Of a stretch of DNA of 64,000 nucleotides, positions 53,295-62,334 are shown piece by piece (position 1 is the first letter of the stretch; each line of letters starts with the position of its first letter). The notes below the pieces were generated by a model. The model was given only the letters and a program-made list of their open reading frames with translations, made no database searches and was not told where the DNA came from. Source of the stretch: Streptantibioticus ferralitis (GTDB taxonomy: Bacteria > Actinomycetota > Actinomycetes > Streptomycetales > Streptomycetaceae). Location of the stretch: positions 1 to 64,000 of the forward strand of contig NZ_JARHTQ010000031.1 in assembly GCF_029223525.1 (NCBI RefSeq), read 5' to 3'. Position numbers and translations under genes: made by a program.

Positions 53295-53302
53295 GTCAAG
53301 CG
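53295..53302. promoter_or_regulatory. Half-site GTCAAGCG upstream of the SnoaL-like gene
   Basis: GTCAAGCG here repeats the arm of the palindrome at 53993-54014 upstream of TetR. It is followed by TTCGTTTGAAT, which gives an imperfect second arm. A TetR site for the enzyme gene is plausible. Confidence 0.5.
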
Positions 53303-53332
53303 TTCGTTTGAATAGTTTCGCGGTCGGCGGTA

Positions 53333-53974
53333 TCAGCCCTGGTCAGACCGCATGGGGGAGCCGCGGAGGGCGCCAGCGAGAACCGGCGCCAGCCACCGCT
53401 CGATCTGCCCGGCTGGCAGCGCGGCCAACTCCGCGCCGATAGGCGCCACCGCGAGCCAGTTCAGCAGGCCAGCCGCGCACCGCGTCCGGAAGGTCAGCTC
53501 CGGCTCGTCGACCCCTGGCAGGTTCGCCGACAGCACCTTCAGGACGTCCCGGCGCGACTGCTCGAACTTCCCGTCCAGCCGGTCCCAGCCCTCGGGGGGG
53601 TCGATCCCGACGCGCGCGACCGTCCGCATCACGGCCAGGTCCCGTCCGCCGGCCGCGAGCGCGCGCATCATCGGCCGGGCGAACGCCGCGGCCAACTCCT
53701 CGATGGTCGGCCTGGCGCCGAGGGACGCGACCGCGTCGATCTGCGCGTCCAGGTACCGCTCCAGCGCGTGCTCGATAGCCGCGTCGCACAAGGCCTTCAG
53801 TGACCCGAAGTGGTAGCTCACCGCGGACACATTGGCTCCGGCCCTGTCCGTGATCTCGCGGAGGGTCACCCCCTCCTGGCCGCGCTGCGCCAGCAGTTCC
53901 AGGGCGGCGGCCAGCAGGCCGTCCCGCGTGCGCTGACCGGCCTCACGGCGTTGATCTGCTCGTTCTGTCGCCAC
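53333..53974 (-). CDS. TetR-family regulator
   Basis: A 213-residue protein. The helix-turn-helix is RDGLLAAALELLAQRGQEGV, TLREITDRAGANVSAVSYHF and GSLKALCDAAIEHALERYLD. A C-terminal domain with LTFRTRCAAGLLNWLA follows. The GTG at 53974 is the best start. A perfect inverted repeat CGCTTGAC/GTCAAGCG lies 19-40 bp upstream, suggesting autoregulation. The SnoaL-like gene downstream is the likely regulated partner. Confidence 0.87.
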   Translation of the reverse strand: MATERADQRREAGQRTRDGLLAAALELLAQRGQEGVTLREITDRAGANVSAVSYHFGSLKALCDAAIEHALERYLDAQIDAVASLGARPTIEELAAAFARPMMRALAAGGRDLAVMRTVARVGIDPPEGWDRLDGKFEQSRRDVLKVLSANLPGVDEPELTFRTRCAAGLLNWLAVAPIGAELAALPAGQIERWLAPVLAGALRGSPMRSDQG

Positions 53975-53992
53975 GCGAGAAACTCAAACAGT

Positions 53993-54014
53993 CGCTTGAC
54001 TTCATTGTCAAGCG
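53993..54014. promoter_or_regulatory. TetR operator candidate, inverted repeat
   Basis: CGCTTGAC (53993-54000) and GTCAAGCG (54007-54014) are perfect complements with a 6-bp spacer, directly upstream of the TetR start. Confidence 0.72.
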
Positions 54015-54368
54015 TGATCTCCAGGGCCTCGGGATCCGATCCGCCACTTCGTCGTCCCGTCGTACACCCCGATGGTGGTGACGTACCTGTCGAACGCGAA
54101 CGGCCCGGCGACGTCCACGCAGCCCGACGAGTTCGGATAGCTCGCGAGCTGGGCCCAGCCGCCAACTATCCCTGGGAAACGCCAACTAACGCTGGGAGTC
54201 ACACCGACCCCGTGGAACGCCAGCACGTTGGTGCGGGGTGCCTCCAAGTCCTCCACGTCGAAGCCAGGGGCCGTGATGCGGGCCAGGTGCTCGACGAGCG
54301 CGGTCTGGACGATCTGCCACTGGCCTTGCCGGTTGGTGAACGCCTCGCCGGTAATGGTGGAATCGGCT
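54008..54368 (-). pseudogene. Unidentified protein, C-terminal fragment
   Basis: The minus frame, open from about 54368, reads GEAFTNRQGQWQIVQTALVE, LARITAPGFDVEDLEAPRTN, VLAFHGVGVTPSVSWRFPGI and FAFDRYVTTIGVYDGTTKW. Codon bias and composition look genuine. There is no start with a ribosome site, and the 5' side is replaced by unrelated sequence. I do not recognize the family. Its end overlaps the TetR operator region. Confidence 0.45.
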
Positions 54369-54609
54369 CTTGGAATGCCTTGCTCTCAGAGGACCGCGAC
54401 AGCAGCCCAGAGCCCTTTCGGTAGTGTCGGCCCCTCCCATGGCTTCGTAGCTGAGAGTCGACACCACTTTGCTGATGAGAACCGACGCGGCGGTGTCCGC
54501 GTGTCGTCTCTTCCTCAGGGCCTGCCGAGTGCCCTGAGGATGGCTGGCCGGGAGGGTGGAACCCGTGGCGAGGAGGAGACGTCCGGACAGCTGATGTGAG
54601 GGGGCGGCG

Positions 54610-55131
54610 ATGGTGACGTCGAAGGAATCTTTGGGAACTCGGTTATCCAGGGCTCGACTGGGGCAGGAGGCTGCCTGGCTCGCGGCCACCTGGTGTGTAC
54701 TGTTCGTGTTGGTGCACCTGTACTGGGCTTGGGGCGGGACCGTGGGGTTCGTAGCAGCCACCGGAAGTTCGGATCTGATCCGGCCAACCTGGTTCGTCAT
54801 CTTCGGGCTATGGGGGGTTGCTCTGGTCTGCCTGGTAGGTGCCGGGGCGGCTTTGGCTGCCGTCCAGTCGTGGGGTCGGGGCATGCCGCAGTGGATGGTG
54901 CGTACTGTGCTGTGGATGGGCGTCATCGTGCTGCTGCTCAGGGCACTGCCCACGGGGGTGCAGGACGTGCTGCTCGTCACGGGAGTTCTGCATCCGGCTC
55001 GCCCGCTGGACTGGTCGGTGGTGCACTGGAGGCTGGCCTTGTGGACTCCATGGTTCCTTATCGGCGCCACGCTGTTCTTGCTCACCGCGATCGCCGCGGG
55101 TCATCGACGGCGGTTGATCTCGGCTGCGTAG
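54610..55131 (+). CDS. DUF3995 membrane protein
   Basis: A 173-residue protein with four hydrophobic helices: AAWLAATWCVLFVLVHLYWA, FVIFGLWGVALVCLVGAGAA, VRTVLWMGVIVLLLRALPTG and ALWTPWFLIGATLFLLTAIA. The HLYWAWGG and WTPWF motifs are characteristic of DUF3995. Function unknown. The start is ATG 54610 behind GGGGGCG. It ends in convergent overlap with the recombinase remnant on the other strand. Confidence 0.8.
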   Translation: MVTSKESLGTRLSRARLGQEAAWLAATWCVLFVLVHLYWAWGGTVGFVAATGSSDLIRPTWFVIFGLWGVALVCLVGAGAALAAVQSWGRGMPQWMVRTVLWMGVIVLLLRALPTGVQDVLLVTGVLHPARPLDWSVVHWRLALWTPWFLIGATLFLLTAIAAGHRRRLISAA

Positions 55132-56643
55132 GCGCCCCAGTCTCCGGCAGCGGCTCGCTGCCATTTGACGGCGACGGTGATGTCGGTGCCGAGGGTGCGG
55201 GCGAGGACCGCGGCGGGCAGCTCGGTGGCGAGCTGGAACGGTGCGGTCGAGCGGGTTTCCGCGAGCCGGATGCCGAGTTTGCGGAGCCGTTCGCCCATGG
55301 CCCAGGCACTGATCGGGCGGCCGGGCTGACCTCCGGGGAAGAGCCAGGGCGAGTCTGTGCGGCCGAGGACTTGCATGGCTGCGGCGAACCTCGACCTGCT
55401 GGAGGGCCAGTTCAGCGACGGGTGCGGGCAGGTCCATCGGGACGGCGCCGAGGCGGATGCGGACCGCTCCGTCCGTCTCCTCGATATGGTCGACGGTGAG
55501 CCGGGAGATCGCCGCGGGCCACTGGGCATAGAGGAGCAACAGCGGGCCGGCAAGGCGGTCTTCGGGCTTGAGAGTGTCGTCGTGCAGCAGGCGACGGGCG
55601 GTGTCCCAGCGGGCTTCGACGTCCATCGCCTGGGAGGGGCCGTTCCATCTGACGGCCGGGAAGCGGAGATCGCGGGCTATCTTCTGGGAGAGGGCCCATC
55701 GCACGAAGTGGCCTGCCTCCAGGCGAAGACGGACGTCGTCGCTGGTCATCCAGCCCTCAAGGTCGGTCTGTCGACAGGTTGCAAGGGTCAGGTTCTGGCC
55801 CGCGAGCCAGTTCAGGAGATAGACGGCCGCCCGCAGATGCTGCCGCGCGACCTTGAGCTGGTAGTAAGTGATGTCCTTGCCGCGGCTGCGACGGCGAAGC
55901 CGTCGCAGGAGGTGCCAAGTCGCGTACCGGTGCGGGATTTTCCGTCCCTCGGCCGTCGCATGGGAGGCGACGAGGTCCTTCACATGCCGTTCGAGGCGGA
56001 CCATCTGCTCGTCCCGTTTCGGCAGTGCGCCGGTAGCGACGAGGACGCTGCGGATGTGTTCGACGACCTTGCCTTCCGGGAGCTCGTCCAGGGCCTCGTG
56101 GGTGAGGGGTCGGCAGCCGGAGCCGAGATCGGACAGGACGGTGGAGACGATGCCTTGGAGAGCCAGCGCATCGCGGTGCCGGCCCGTTCGGTGCTGGCCA
56201 GGGCCTCGTGGAGGGCCTGCAGCTTCGGGGCTATGGAGCCGGTGTCATCGGCGAGGAGCTCGTGGAGCCGCTGTTTGAGGGTGCAGCGAGGGCAGGGACC
56301 GGAGGCTCGCAGCCGTTCGGCTTGTCCGCAGGTAGGGCAGGGGCGCCAGAGCTCGGGTTCCGGTGCGGTGCAGGGGCCGCAGGTGGGGGCGTCGGCGGTG
56401 CCGGAGTGGATGCCGCGGAGTCGTCCGCAGACGGTGCAGTGAGCTGGGCGTCTGTCGCAGCCGCCGCAGCGGGGCAGGCCGGTCAGCCCGCTCAGGTCGC
56501 TCGACGACGAGCCGGTAGATCTGGCTCGACGACAGGCTGATGCCGCGTTCGGCGAGCGGAGGGATGAGGCCGGTGGTGGAGAACATCCCGCGGTCCGCCA
56601 TGACTTTGCGCAGGTGCCAGTGGTAGTCGAGCTTGGCGGCCAT
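55101..56643 (-). pseudogene. Helix-turn-helix/zinc-ribbon recombinase partner protein, multiply shifted
   Basis: The pieces in order: MAAKLDYHWHLRKVMADRGM and ISLSSSQIYRLVVERPER (XRE-like helix-turn-helix, from 56643); a Cys-rich ribbon with CGGCDRRPAHCTVCGRLRG and CPTCGQAERLRASGPCPRC; a helical part VRLERHVKDLVASHATAEGR and WALSQKIARDLRFPAVRWNG; and an integrase-like end WLFPGGQPGRPISAWAMGER. Frames change near 56510, 56150 and 55395, so at least three shifts exist. It begins 17 bp after the integrase end at 56660, an arrangement I recall from Streptomyces integrase pairs. It probably helped DNA binding or excision. Confidence 0.62.
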
Positions 56644-56659
56644 CGCCGGATCCCTCCTG

Positions 56660-56826
56660 TCAGGCCCCGGCGAACGCCGGGGCCAGTGCCTTGTGCAGGG
56701 AAGTGTTCATGAAGTCGTCGCTGACGTGCGTGTAGATGGCCAGGGAGCTGTCGCACTCATGGCCGACCTGCTGCTGGATGAACCGGCGGTCGACTCCGTC
56801 CTCGGTCAGGTGCGTGACGTAAGACC
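56660..56826 (-). pseudogene. Tyrosine recombinase C-terminal fragment
   Basis: The last ~50 codons read YVTHLTEDGVDRRFIQQQVG, HECDSSLAIYTHVSDDFMNT and LHKALAPAFAGA. They include the catalytic His (VGHE) and Tyr (IYTHVS) of phage-type integrases. The LRHSYVTHL box that should precede is broken at about 56822 and all upstream codons are missing. Confidence 0.75.
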
Positions 56827-57107
56827 TGCTTGTCTCCGCAGTCGCCGTGTGCGGTTGGGTTCGTGTCGCGTTTGAAGTGGACGACCCCGGGTGCGGCGTT
56901 CGTGATGCCGGTTGCTGCTTGTGTGGCGATAAGGTCGGGGCATCTGTGATCGACTTCACTGTCGCGTGTTGTGTCAGCATGGTCCGACGACCTTCTGTCG
57001 TGTTGCGGGAGGCGGGTGACATTCGCGTTCCGGGCAGCGACTGCGCGCATTCGGAGGATCTCGTCGTCATCCGCACCTCGTCCTCGACGGACGCCCGGTA
57101 GTAGGCC

Positions 57108-58559
57108 CTACTTCGGTGCCTGGAAGCCGCCGATCTTCTGCTCGAGCAGTTCGGCCAGCCGCAGCGGGGTACGGTCCTCGAACATCGGACCGATGAGCTG
57201 CACTCCCACCGGCAGGCCATCGGAGGCCCGGCCCGCTGGTATGGCGGTGGCGGGCAGGCCGGGCATGGTGGCCAGGCCGGCCCAGACGAGCTGGTCGAAG
57301 TACGGGTACTCGACGCCGTCGATGTCGATCCGGCGTTCCAGCGGATTGGGGTTGTGGTCGTGCGGGAACGCGGGAGTGGGCGTAATCGGGCACACCACGG
57401 CATCGAACTCGGCGAACAGTTGCCGCCAGCCGTGGCGGTGCAGTTCGCGGCGGTTGTTCGCCTGGAGCCAGTCGCGGTGGCTGAACACCATGGCGCGCAG
57501 CCGTGCCGCGTCGAGACTCTGGTCGTCCGCGCTCAGTCCGGCGGCGCGGGTCCGCAGCCGATCGTACGGTTCGACGGGAAAGCGTGCGACGGAGCCCGAA
57601 ACCAGCAACTGGCTGTAGAGCGTCCCGGCCTCGGTCAGATCGGGTAGCAGCGGACTGTGCCGTTCGACGTGGGCGCCGCCGTCGACAAGCGCGTCGGCGA
57701 CTCGGTTCACGCCCGCCCGCACCGCCGACCCGGTTGGAATGAGCGGATGTTCGTCGAGGATCAAGACCCGGAAGTCGCGGAGCCGTTCGTGGCGCGCGGG
57801 CGGCAACCTCAAGTGGTGCGCCACGCCGAGCGTCAACGGATCCGGTCCGGCCATGACGTCGAGCAGGAGCGTGAGGTCGCGGGCGGTGCGCGCCATCGGA
57901 CCGACGACGGCGAGGTCGAGGTCGACCGGCAAGGCCGGTGCGGACGGCGGGACCATACCGCGGTTGGCCGCCAGCCCGAGTGTCGGCTTGTGTGCGTAGA
58001 CACCGCAGAAATGTGCGGGGGTGCGCAACGAGCCGGCGATGTCGGAGCCGATGGACAGCGCGCCGAATCCGCACGCCAGGGCCGCCGCTGATCCGCCGGA
58101 GGATCCGCCCGGCGTGCGGCCGTGGTCCCACGGGTTGTTGGTGGTGCCGTAGATTTCGTTGAAGCTCTGGATATCTTGCAGCCCCAAGGGCACATTGGTC
58201 TTGCCGAGCACCACCGCGCCGGCGGCCTTGAGCCGCGACACCTGTACCGCGTCCTCGGCCGGCATGTAGTCCCGGTGTTGTGGCATGCCCCAGGTCGTGG
58301 GCAGCCCGGCGATGTTGTAGGACTCTTTGACCGTCACCGGAATGCCGAGCAGCGGCCGGTCCTCGCCCCGGGCGCGCGCCTGGTCGGCAGCGCGCGCGGC
58401 GGCCCGCGCGCGGTCGAAGTCCGGCACACAGATCGCGTTGATCGCCTTGTCGTCCCGCTCGATACGGGCGATCGCCTCGTCGGTCAGTTCCGCCGAGGTC
58501 ACTTCACCGGCACGCAACGCGGCCGCCAACTCTTCGGCCGTCTGAAAATTCCACTCCAT
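57108..58559 (-). CDS. Amidase signature-family hydrolase
   Basis: A 483-residue enzyme. The catalytic Ser-cisSer-Lys triad is visible: Lys in GIPVTVKESYNI, the first Ser in TPGGSSGGSAAALA and the nucleophile Ser in IGSDIAGSLRTPAHFCG. It includes KTNVPLGLQD and GLATMPGLPATAIPAG. The family hydrolyses amides (nitrile-derived amides, peptides, or Gln in GatA); absence of GatB/C neighbours argues for a metabolic amidase. It is flanked on both sides by C-terminal scraps of tyrosine recombinases. The ATG at 58559 is the family start. Confidence 0.9.
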   Translation of the reverse strand: MEWNFQTAEELAAALRAGEVTSAELTDEAIARIERDDKAINAICVPDFDRARAAARAADQARARGEDRPLLGIPVTVKESYNIAGLPTTWGMPQHRDYMPAEDAVQVSRLKAAGAVVLGKTNVPLGLQDIQSFNEIYGTTNNPWDHGRTPGGSSGGSAAALACGFGALSIGSDIAGSLRTPAHFCGVYAHKPTLGLAANRGMVPPSAPALPVDLDLAVVGPMARTARDLTLLLDVMAGPDPLTLGVAHHLRLPPARHERLRDFRVLILDEHPLIPTGSAVRAGVNRVADALVDGGAHVERHSPLLPDLTEAGTLYSQLLVSGSVARFPVEPYDRLRTRAAGLSADDQSLDAARLRAMVFSHRDWLQANNRRELHRHGWRQLFAEFDAVVCPITPTPAFPHDHNPNPLERRIDIDGVEYPYFDQLVWAGLATMPGLPATAIPAGRASDGLPVGVQLIGPMFEDRTPLRLAELLEQKIGGFQAPK

Positions 58560-58625
58560 GAATCCGACCGTACTGGCCTCTGGAACAGGTCATGAAATGC
58601 CGCTTCGCGCAACGGGATGGATGTC

Positions 58626-58880
58626 TCAATACTCGTCATGTTGCTCTCCGGCCACGGACAATTCGCCCGACCGCTGGCGATGGCGACGCGCAGCGGGATC
58701 GGTGTCGGCCTGGGAGTTCAGGAGACCTTCATCGGACACCTGCGCGTACTTCGCGAGGCTGCGAACCGACGTATGCCCGGACAGCTTCATCAGCACCGGC
58801 GTGGACGCGCCCTTCTCCGCAGGAGCGTCGTCGCGGGCACCTTCGCGACGCAGATCGCCAGGTGCGTTGGATTGGACACC
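58626..58880 (-). pseudogene. Tyrosine recombinase C-terminal fragment (second)
   Basis: The minus frame has VLMKLSGHTSVRSLAKYAQV followed by SDEGLLNSQADTDPAARR. The SGHTSVRSLAKYA block supplies the catalytic His and Tyr of an integrase. Upstream codons degrade into unrelated sequence. It belongs to a different recombinase subfamily from the scrap at 56660. Confidence 0.65.
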
Positions 58881-58916
58881 GTTGCCCGTGACCCGGATCA
58901 CGCCCGTTGGGGTAGC

Positions 58917-59378
58917 TCAACTACAGCTCCCGATCACGGTTGTTCGCGGTGCTGGAAGGTGGCTCACCCGGGCTGTTCCGGCGGCGGCTTCGCGAAGCCG
59001 GATGATCTCTTCATGCTGGGCGGCGAGCCGGACCAGGGCCTGGCCGCGGAAGTCGGTGAGTTCGTCGACCGTATGCTCCGACTGGGTGAGCCGTTCCCGG
59101 AGCTTGGCGTTTTCTGCTTTGAGTCGGCTGATCCGGGCCTCGCGGGGGTCGGGGATCTCGCCGGCGTCGTGCAGTGCCTGGACCCGTCGTTCGAACTCGA
59201 CGCGGAGGTGAGCGTAAGGGCGGGTGCCGTAGAACGCAGTGCGGTCGACGGCGGCCTCGTTGGCGAGAGTCTTGATGTCGCACTTTCCGCCGGGCGGGAT
59301 TTCGCCTCGGAGGAGCCGGTCCATGGCGGCTCGGATGCGGTTCTCGTTCTCGGTCCGCTGGGCTGCGGAGATTCTCAT
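58917..59378 (-). CDS. TnpC-like (DUF6262-type) coiled-coil protein
   Basis: A 153-residue protein with RTENENRIRAAMDRLLRGEI, CDIKTLANEAAVDRTAFYGT and a long coiled coil (RISRLKAENAKLRERLTQSE). It matches the small third protein of Tn554/RIT-like tripartite recombinase systems, which aids strand transfer or orientation choice. Its ATG overlaps the stop of the recombinase upstream by 4 bp, indicating translational coupling. This is the only intact member of the trio here. Confidence 0.7.
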   Translation of the reverse strand: MRISAAQRTENENRIRAAMDRLLRGEIPPGGKCDIKTLANEAAVDRTAFYGTRPYAHLRVEFERRVQALHDAGEIPDPREARISRLKAENAKLRERLTQSEHTVDELTDFRGQALVRLAAQHEEIIRLREAAAGTARVSHLPAPRTTVIGSCS

Positions 59379-61573
59379 GCGGACTCCTCGTCCTCGTCCG
59401 TGGTGCTGGCGGCGTCGATCTCGGCGACGACGCGGAGGGCCCGGTCATAGTCGGCTTGGAGCCGGGTGCGTTCGGTCTTGCGTGTGGTGCCAATCTGGCC
59501 GAGGAAGGTTTCGGTGCGTTCGGCGTGTTCGGCCCAGACGGGGCGGTGGCAGGGGTGGTTGGTGGCCTGCGGGCATCGGGCGGAGTCACACATCCCGATC
59601 AGTGGACGGTCTGCAGTCGGGGTGCCGGCCAGCTTGAGGCAGAGTGCCCGGGACGGGTCGGTGAACCAGCAGTAGTTCGCGGGCCCGAGGTGGAGGATCT
59701 TGGCGCGTTTGGTCAGCAGGTTGAGCACGTCGCGGTCACTGCGCTGGGTCTTCGGCGCCTTCGCGGCGGCCGCGTCGAGTTTGGCGTCGATGTGCGCGAA
59801 GAACTCGGTGAGGCTGCGGGCGCCGGGGCCCGCTGGGAGGATGCCTTGCTGGTAGTTTCGGAACTCGGCGAGGACGAGGTCGAGGTTGCGGTCGCTCTCG
59901 TGCCTGTTGACCTCGGCGAGGAGCTCGGCCTGGGCCCCGCCGGGACGGGAGGCACAGCCTTCTGTCGTGGCCACGGCAATGCTTGAGGTGGATCTTGGAA
60001 GCCAGCACTCCGCTCGGCCGGTAGGCCATTTCCAGAGCCAGGGTCCGCCTCAGCATCCTCAGATTCACGGGCCCGTCAGGGATGGGTGCAAGCCCAAGCC
60101 GTTGCCCGGACGGGGAGTTGACCCAGTTCCTGAACCACCGGTAACGGACGTCGAAGGCGAACCGGCCGAACAGCAGGGCCCCATCCTGTGGGCCGTCGTG
60201 CAGTTGCTCGGCGAGTTCGACGGCGCGATAGACCGGCTCGACGACGACCCATTCGTCGTCGGTTCCGCCGAGCGGCTGGCCTTTGACGACCTTGCTGGCG
60301 ATCCGGAACCGGGTGTGGCCGGGAACAGGCTCCTCGGGCGGGCGGCGGCAGCCGACCCGTAGCTCCATGAGTTCACTCGCGCGCATTCCCGACACCGTGG
60401 CCAGCGTGATGATCGCGGCGGTGCGGACGATTCCGACCAGGGCAACGGCCTCCAGCCGGTGCAGGGGAAGCGTCCAGGGCGGCGAGGATGTCCCGTCTGC
60501 TGCCTTGTTCTCGGCGGCATCACGGGCGAAGGCCTTCTCCACTCCTACCACTGCGAGGGTTGTTTCCAGTGGTCCGCGCAGGGCCGGGAGCCATCGTGAC
60601 CAGAACTGGCTGGCCCCGGCCTGCCGGGTCAGAACGCCCGTGGCCACCGGCAGCAGGAGATCACCGGGGTCCCAGCCGTCGGCGAGCCGGTCGGCGATGT
60701 GGTGTTCGGCCAGCATCGGCAGCGGTGTGCGCGTTCACTCGTACTCGGCCAGCATGCTCGTGAACTCGGCCATGGGCGCGGGACCGGCCGGGCGGAGCCC
60801 TTTCGCTTTGCAGGACGAGGTGCAGTCGGCTTCCCGTACTTCCTGAGCGAGTTCGACGGCGTGGGGGCCAAGGGTGGAGACCAGATAGAGCGCGGCGGCG
60901 AGCATCGGCTGCAGGACGGCGCCTTCAACCGGTGGGGTCTTGTTCTGGCCCCGGCCGCAGGGCATCTCGGCGACGGCCGAGGCCGTTGCACCACCCCACG
61001 GCCGCAGGTCCGCAGAGACACGGTCGGCGGTGAACAGCTCGCGGTAATTGACGAGGTCGACGACGACCTGCGCGGCCGAGCGCCTGGTTCCGTGGCTCTG
61101 TTCACCGACGACGGTGCCATGCTCGTCGAGCACCTAGCGGCGGTGAGCCAGGTAAGCCTCGCAGAGCCGGGTGTCGAGCTGTTCCAGACCGGACACTCGC
61201 TGGTCCCCCAACCAGGCAAAAAATCGGGTGAGTTCGCCCAGCCGCCCCGCGCAGGTGGTCAGGTGCAAGGCCGTGCGATAGGCGCGTGGCAGCGGGATGA
61301 CCGACACGTGTCCGGGGGCGAGCATCGCCAGCACGAGTTCCTTGCGACCAGCCGCCAACGGGCGTCGATGATGGCCGCGAAGTCAAAGCGCCGTGTGCAT
61401 CGGGCCATCTGAGCCGGCAGACCGACGACGTGGGTGAAGTCCCAGATATCGTCCTCGAAGCGCGGACGGTTCGCCTCGTCGGGCAGTGTGAGGCCGGCCT
61501 CGTGGCAGACGTCGGCGCCTGCGAGGACTGCGGAACGGACGTCGAAGGAGGAGACGACAGCGGGGGTGGTCAC
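59375..61573 (-). pseudogene. TnpB-like tyrosine recombinase of a Tn554-type trio, decayed
   Basis: The pieces: VVSSFDVRSAVLAGADVCHE (from GTG 61573), APGHVSVIPLPRAYRTALHL, an in-frame TAG at 61134-61136, then VVVDLVNYRELFTADRVSAD. A shift near 60725 leads to the catalytic core TVSGMRASELMELRVG (Arg) and LRMLRRTLALEMAY (HxxR position). Another shift near 59985 leads to the Cys-rich tail HLGPANYCWFTDPSRALCLK. The residue expected to be the nucleophilic Tyr is Cys in ATTEGCASRPG. At least three shifts, one stop and the Tyr-to-Cys change make this a true pseudogene. Confidence 0.75.
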
Positions 61574-61680
61574 GCGGTGAGCTCCTCGGGACGCAGGGGC
61601 AGTTCGTCATCCCGGTCGGCGACACCAGCGGAACCCGCCAGGGTCAGCATCCCGGTCGCGGCGAGTATGGCCAATGTCAT
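61570..61680 (-). pseudogene. TnpA-like recombinase, last ~35 codons
   Basis: The frame ending GVADRDDELPLRPEELTA stops at 61570 and overlaps the GTG of the TnpB-like gene by 4 bp. Coupling of this kind is expected between the first and second recombinases of a trio. Everything upstream has been replaced by the SRPBCC gene. Confidence 0.45.
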
Positions 61681-62201
61681 TGGCTGCGGGTGGTGTTGTG
61701 GTGGCGTTCTTCGGCGATCCATTGGGCGAGGGAGGCCAGTGTGGTTTCGGCGCTGTCCGCCATGTAGTCGCGCAGTGCGTCGAGGTCGCTGCGGGTGGTG
61801 CCCAGCACCGGGTCGAGGCGCAGGAGTTGCCAGGACTGCTGGACGACGGTTCCGCGTCCTTGGGGTTGGAAGGTCCAGCTCCATCGCACGATGCCGTCCT
61901 CGGCGCCGCCGACGACGAAGGTGAAGGCGTCGGGGTCGGCCTGCGTGATCTGGGAGCGGGTGGTCCACTGCTTGCCGTCCCTGTGGTTGCGGCCGCTGAA
62001 CCAGGCGCCGACTCGGGGTCCGGCGTCCTGGTCGAAGGCGACGTCGGTGGCGTTGGGGCTCCACCGGCGGATCGCGGACACGTCACTGACCAGGTCGTAG
62101 ACCCGTGTGGGGGCGGCGTCGACCCAGGCGCGCCTGGTGAAGGCGAAATCCGCCGCGTTCAGGGTCTCGACGGGGTCGTCTTCGCGGGTAGCGGTGCTCA
62201 A
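61677..62201 (-). CDS. SRPBCC-family (START-like) protein
   Basis: A 174-residue protein with WVDAAPTRVYDLVSDVSAIR, RRWSPNATDVAFDQDAG, VGAWFSGRNHRDGKQWTTRS and IVRWSWTFQPQGRGTVVQQS. This is the polyketide cyclase/START-like lipid-binding fold. I choose a TTG start at 62201 because AGGAGG lies 5 bp upstream; no suitable ATG or GTG is nearby. It is divergent from the XRE gene at 62335 and is its likely target. The ligand is unknown. Confidence 0.8.
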   Translation of the reverse strand: MSTATREDDPVETLNAADFAFTRRAWVDAAPTRVYDLVSDVSAIRRWSPNATDVAFDQDAGPRVGAWFSGRNHRDGKQWTTRSQITQADPDAFTFVVGGAEDGIVRWSWTFQPQGRGTVVQQSWQLLRLDPVLGTTRSDLDALRDYMADSAETTLASLAQWIAEERHHNTTRSQ

Positions 62202-62271
62202 AGGGTCCTCCTGGATGAGTGCGGGATGCGGTGAGACCCACCTCATCGCTGCTCGGACCAGGGAGCCAGAC

Positions 62272-62283
62272 CCGCTGGTGCCT
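62272..62283. promoter_or_regulatory. XRE operator core shared with divergon at 32.9 kb
   Basis: CCGCTGGTGCCT lies between the SRPBCC and XRE starts and is identical to the centre of the palindrome at 32894-32924. The flanking arms are much less symmetric here. Confidence 0.55.
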
Positions 62284-62334
62284 ATCCTCGGCAGGGAGAG
62301 GCTGTGCGTTGCGGGTCGACCCATACTCGGAGCC

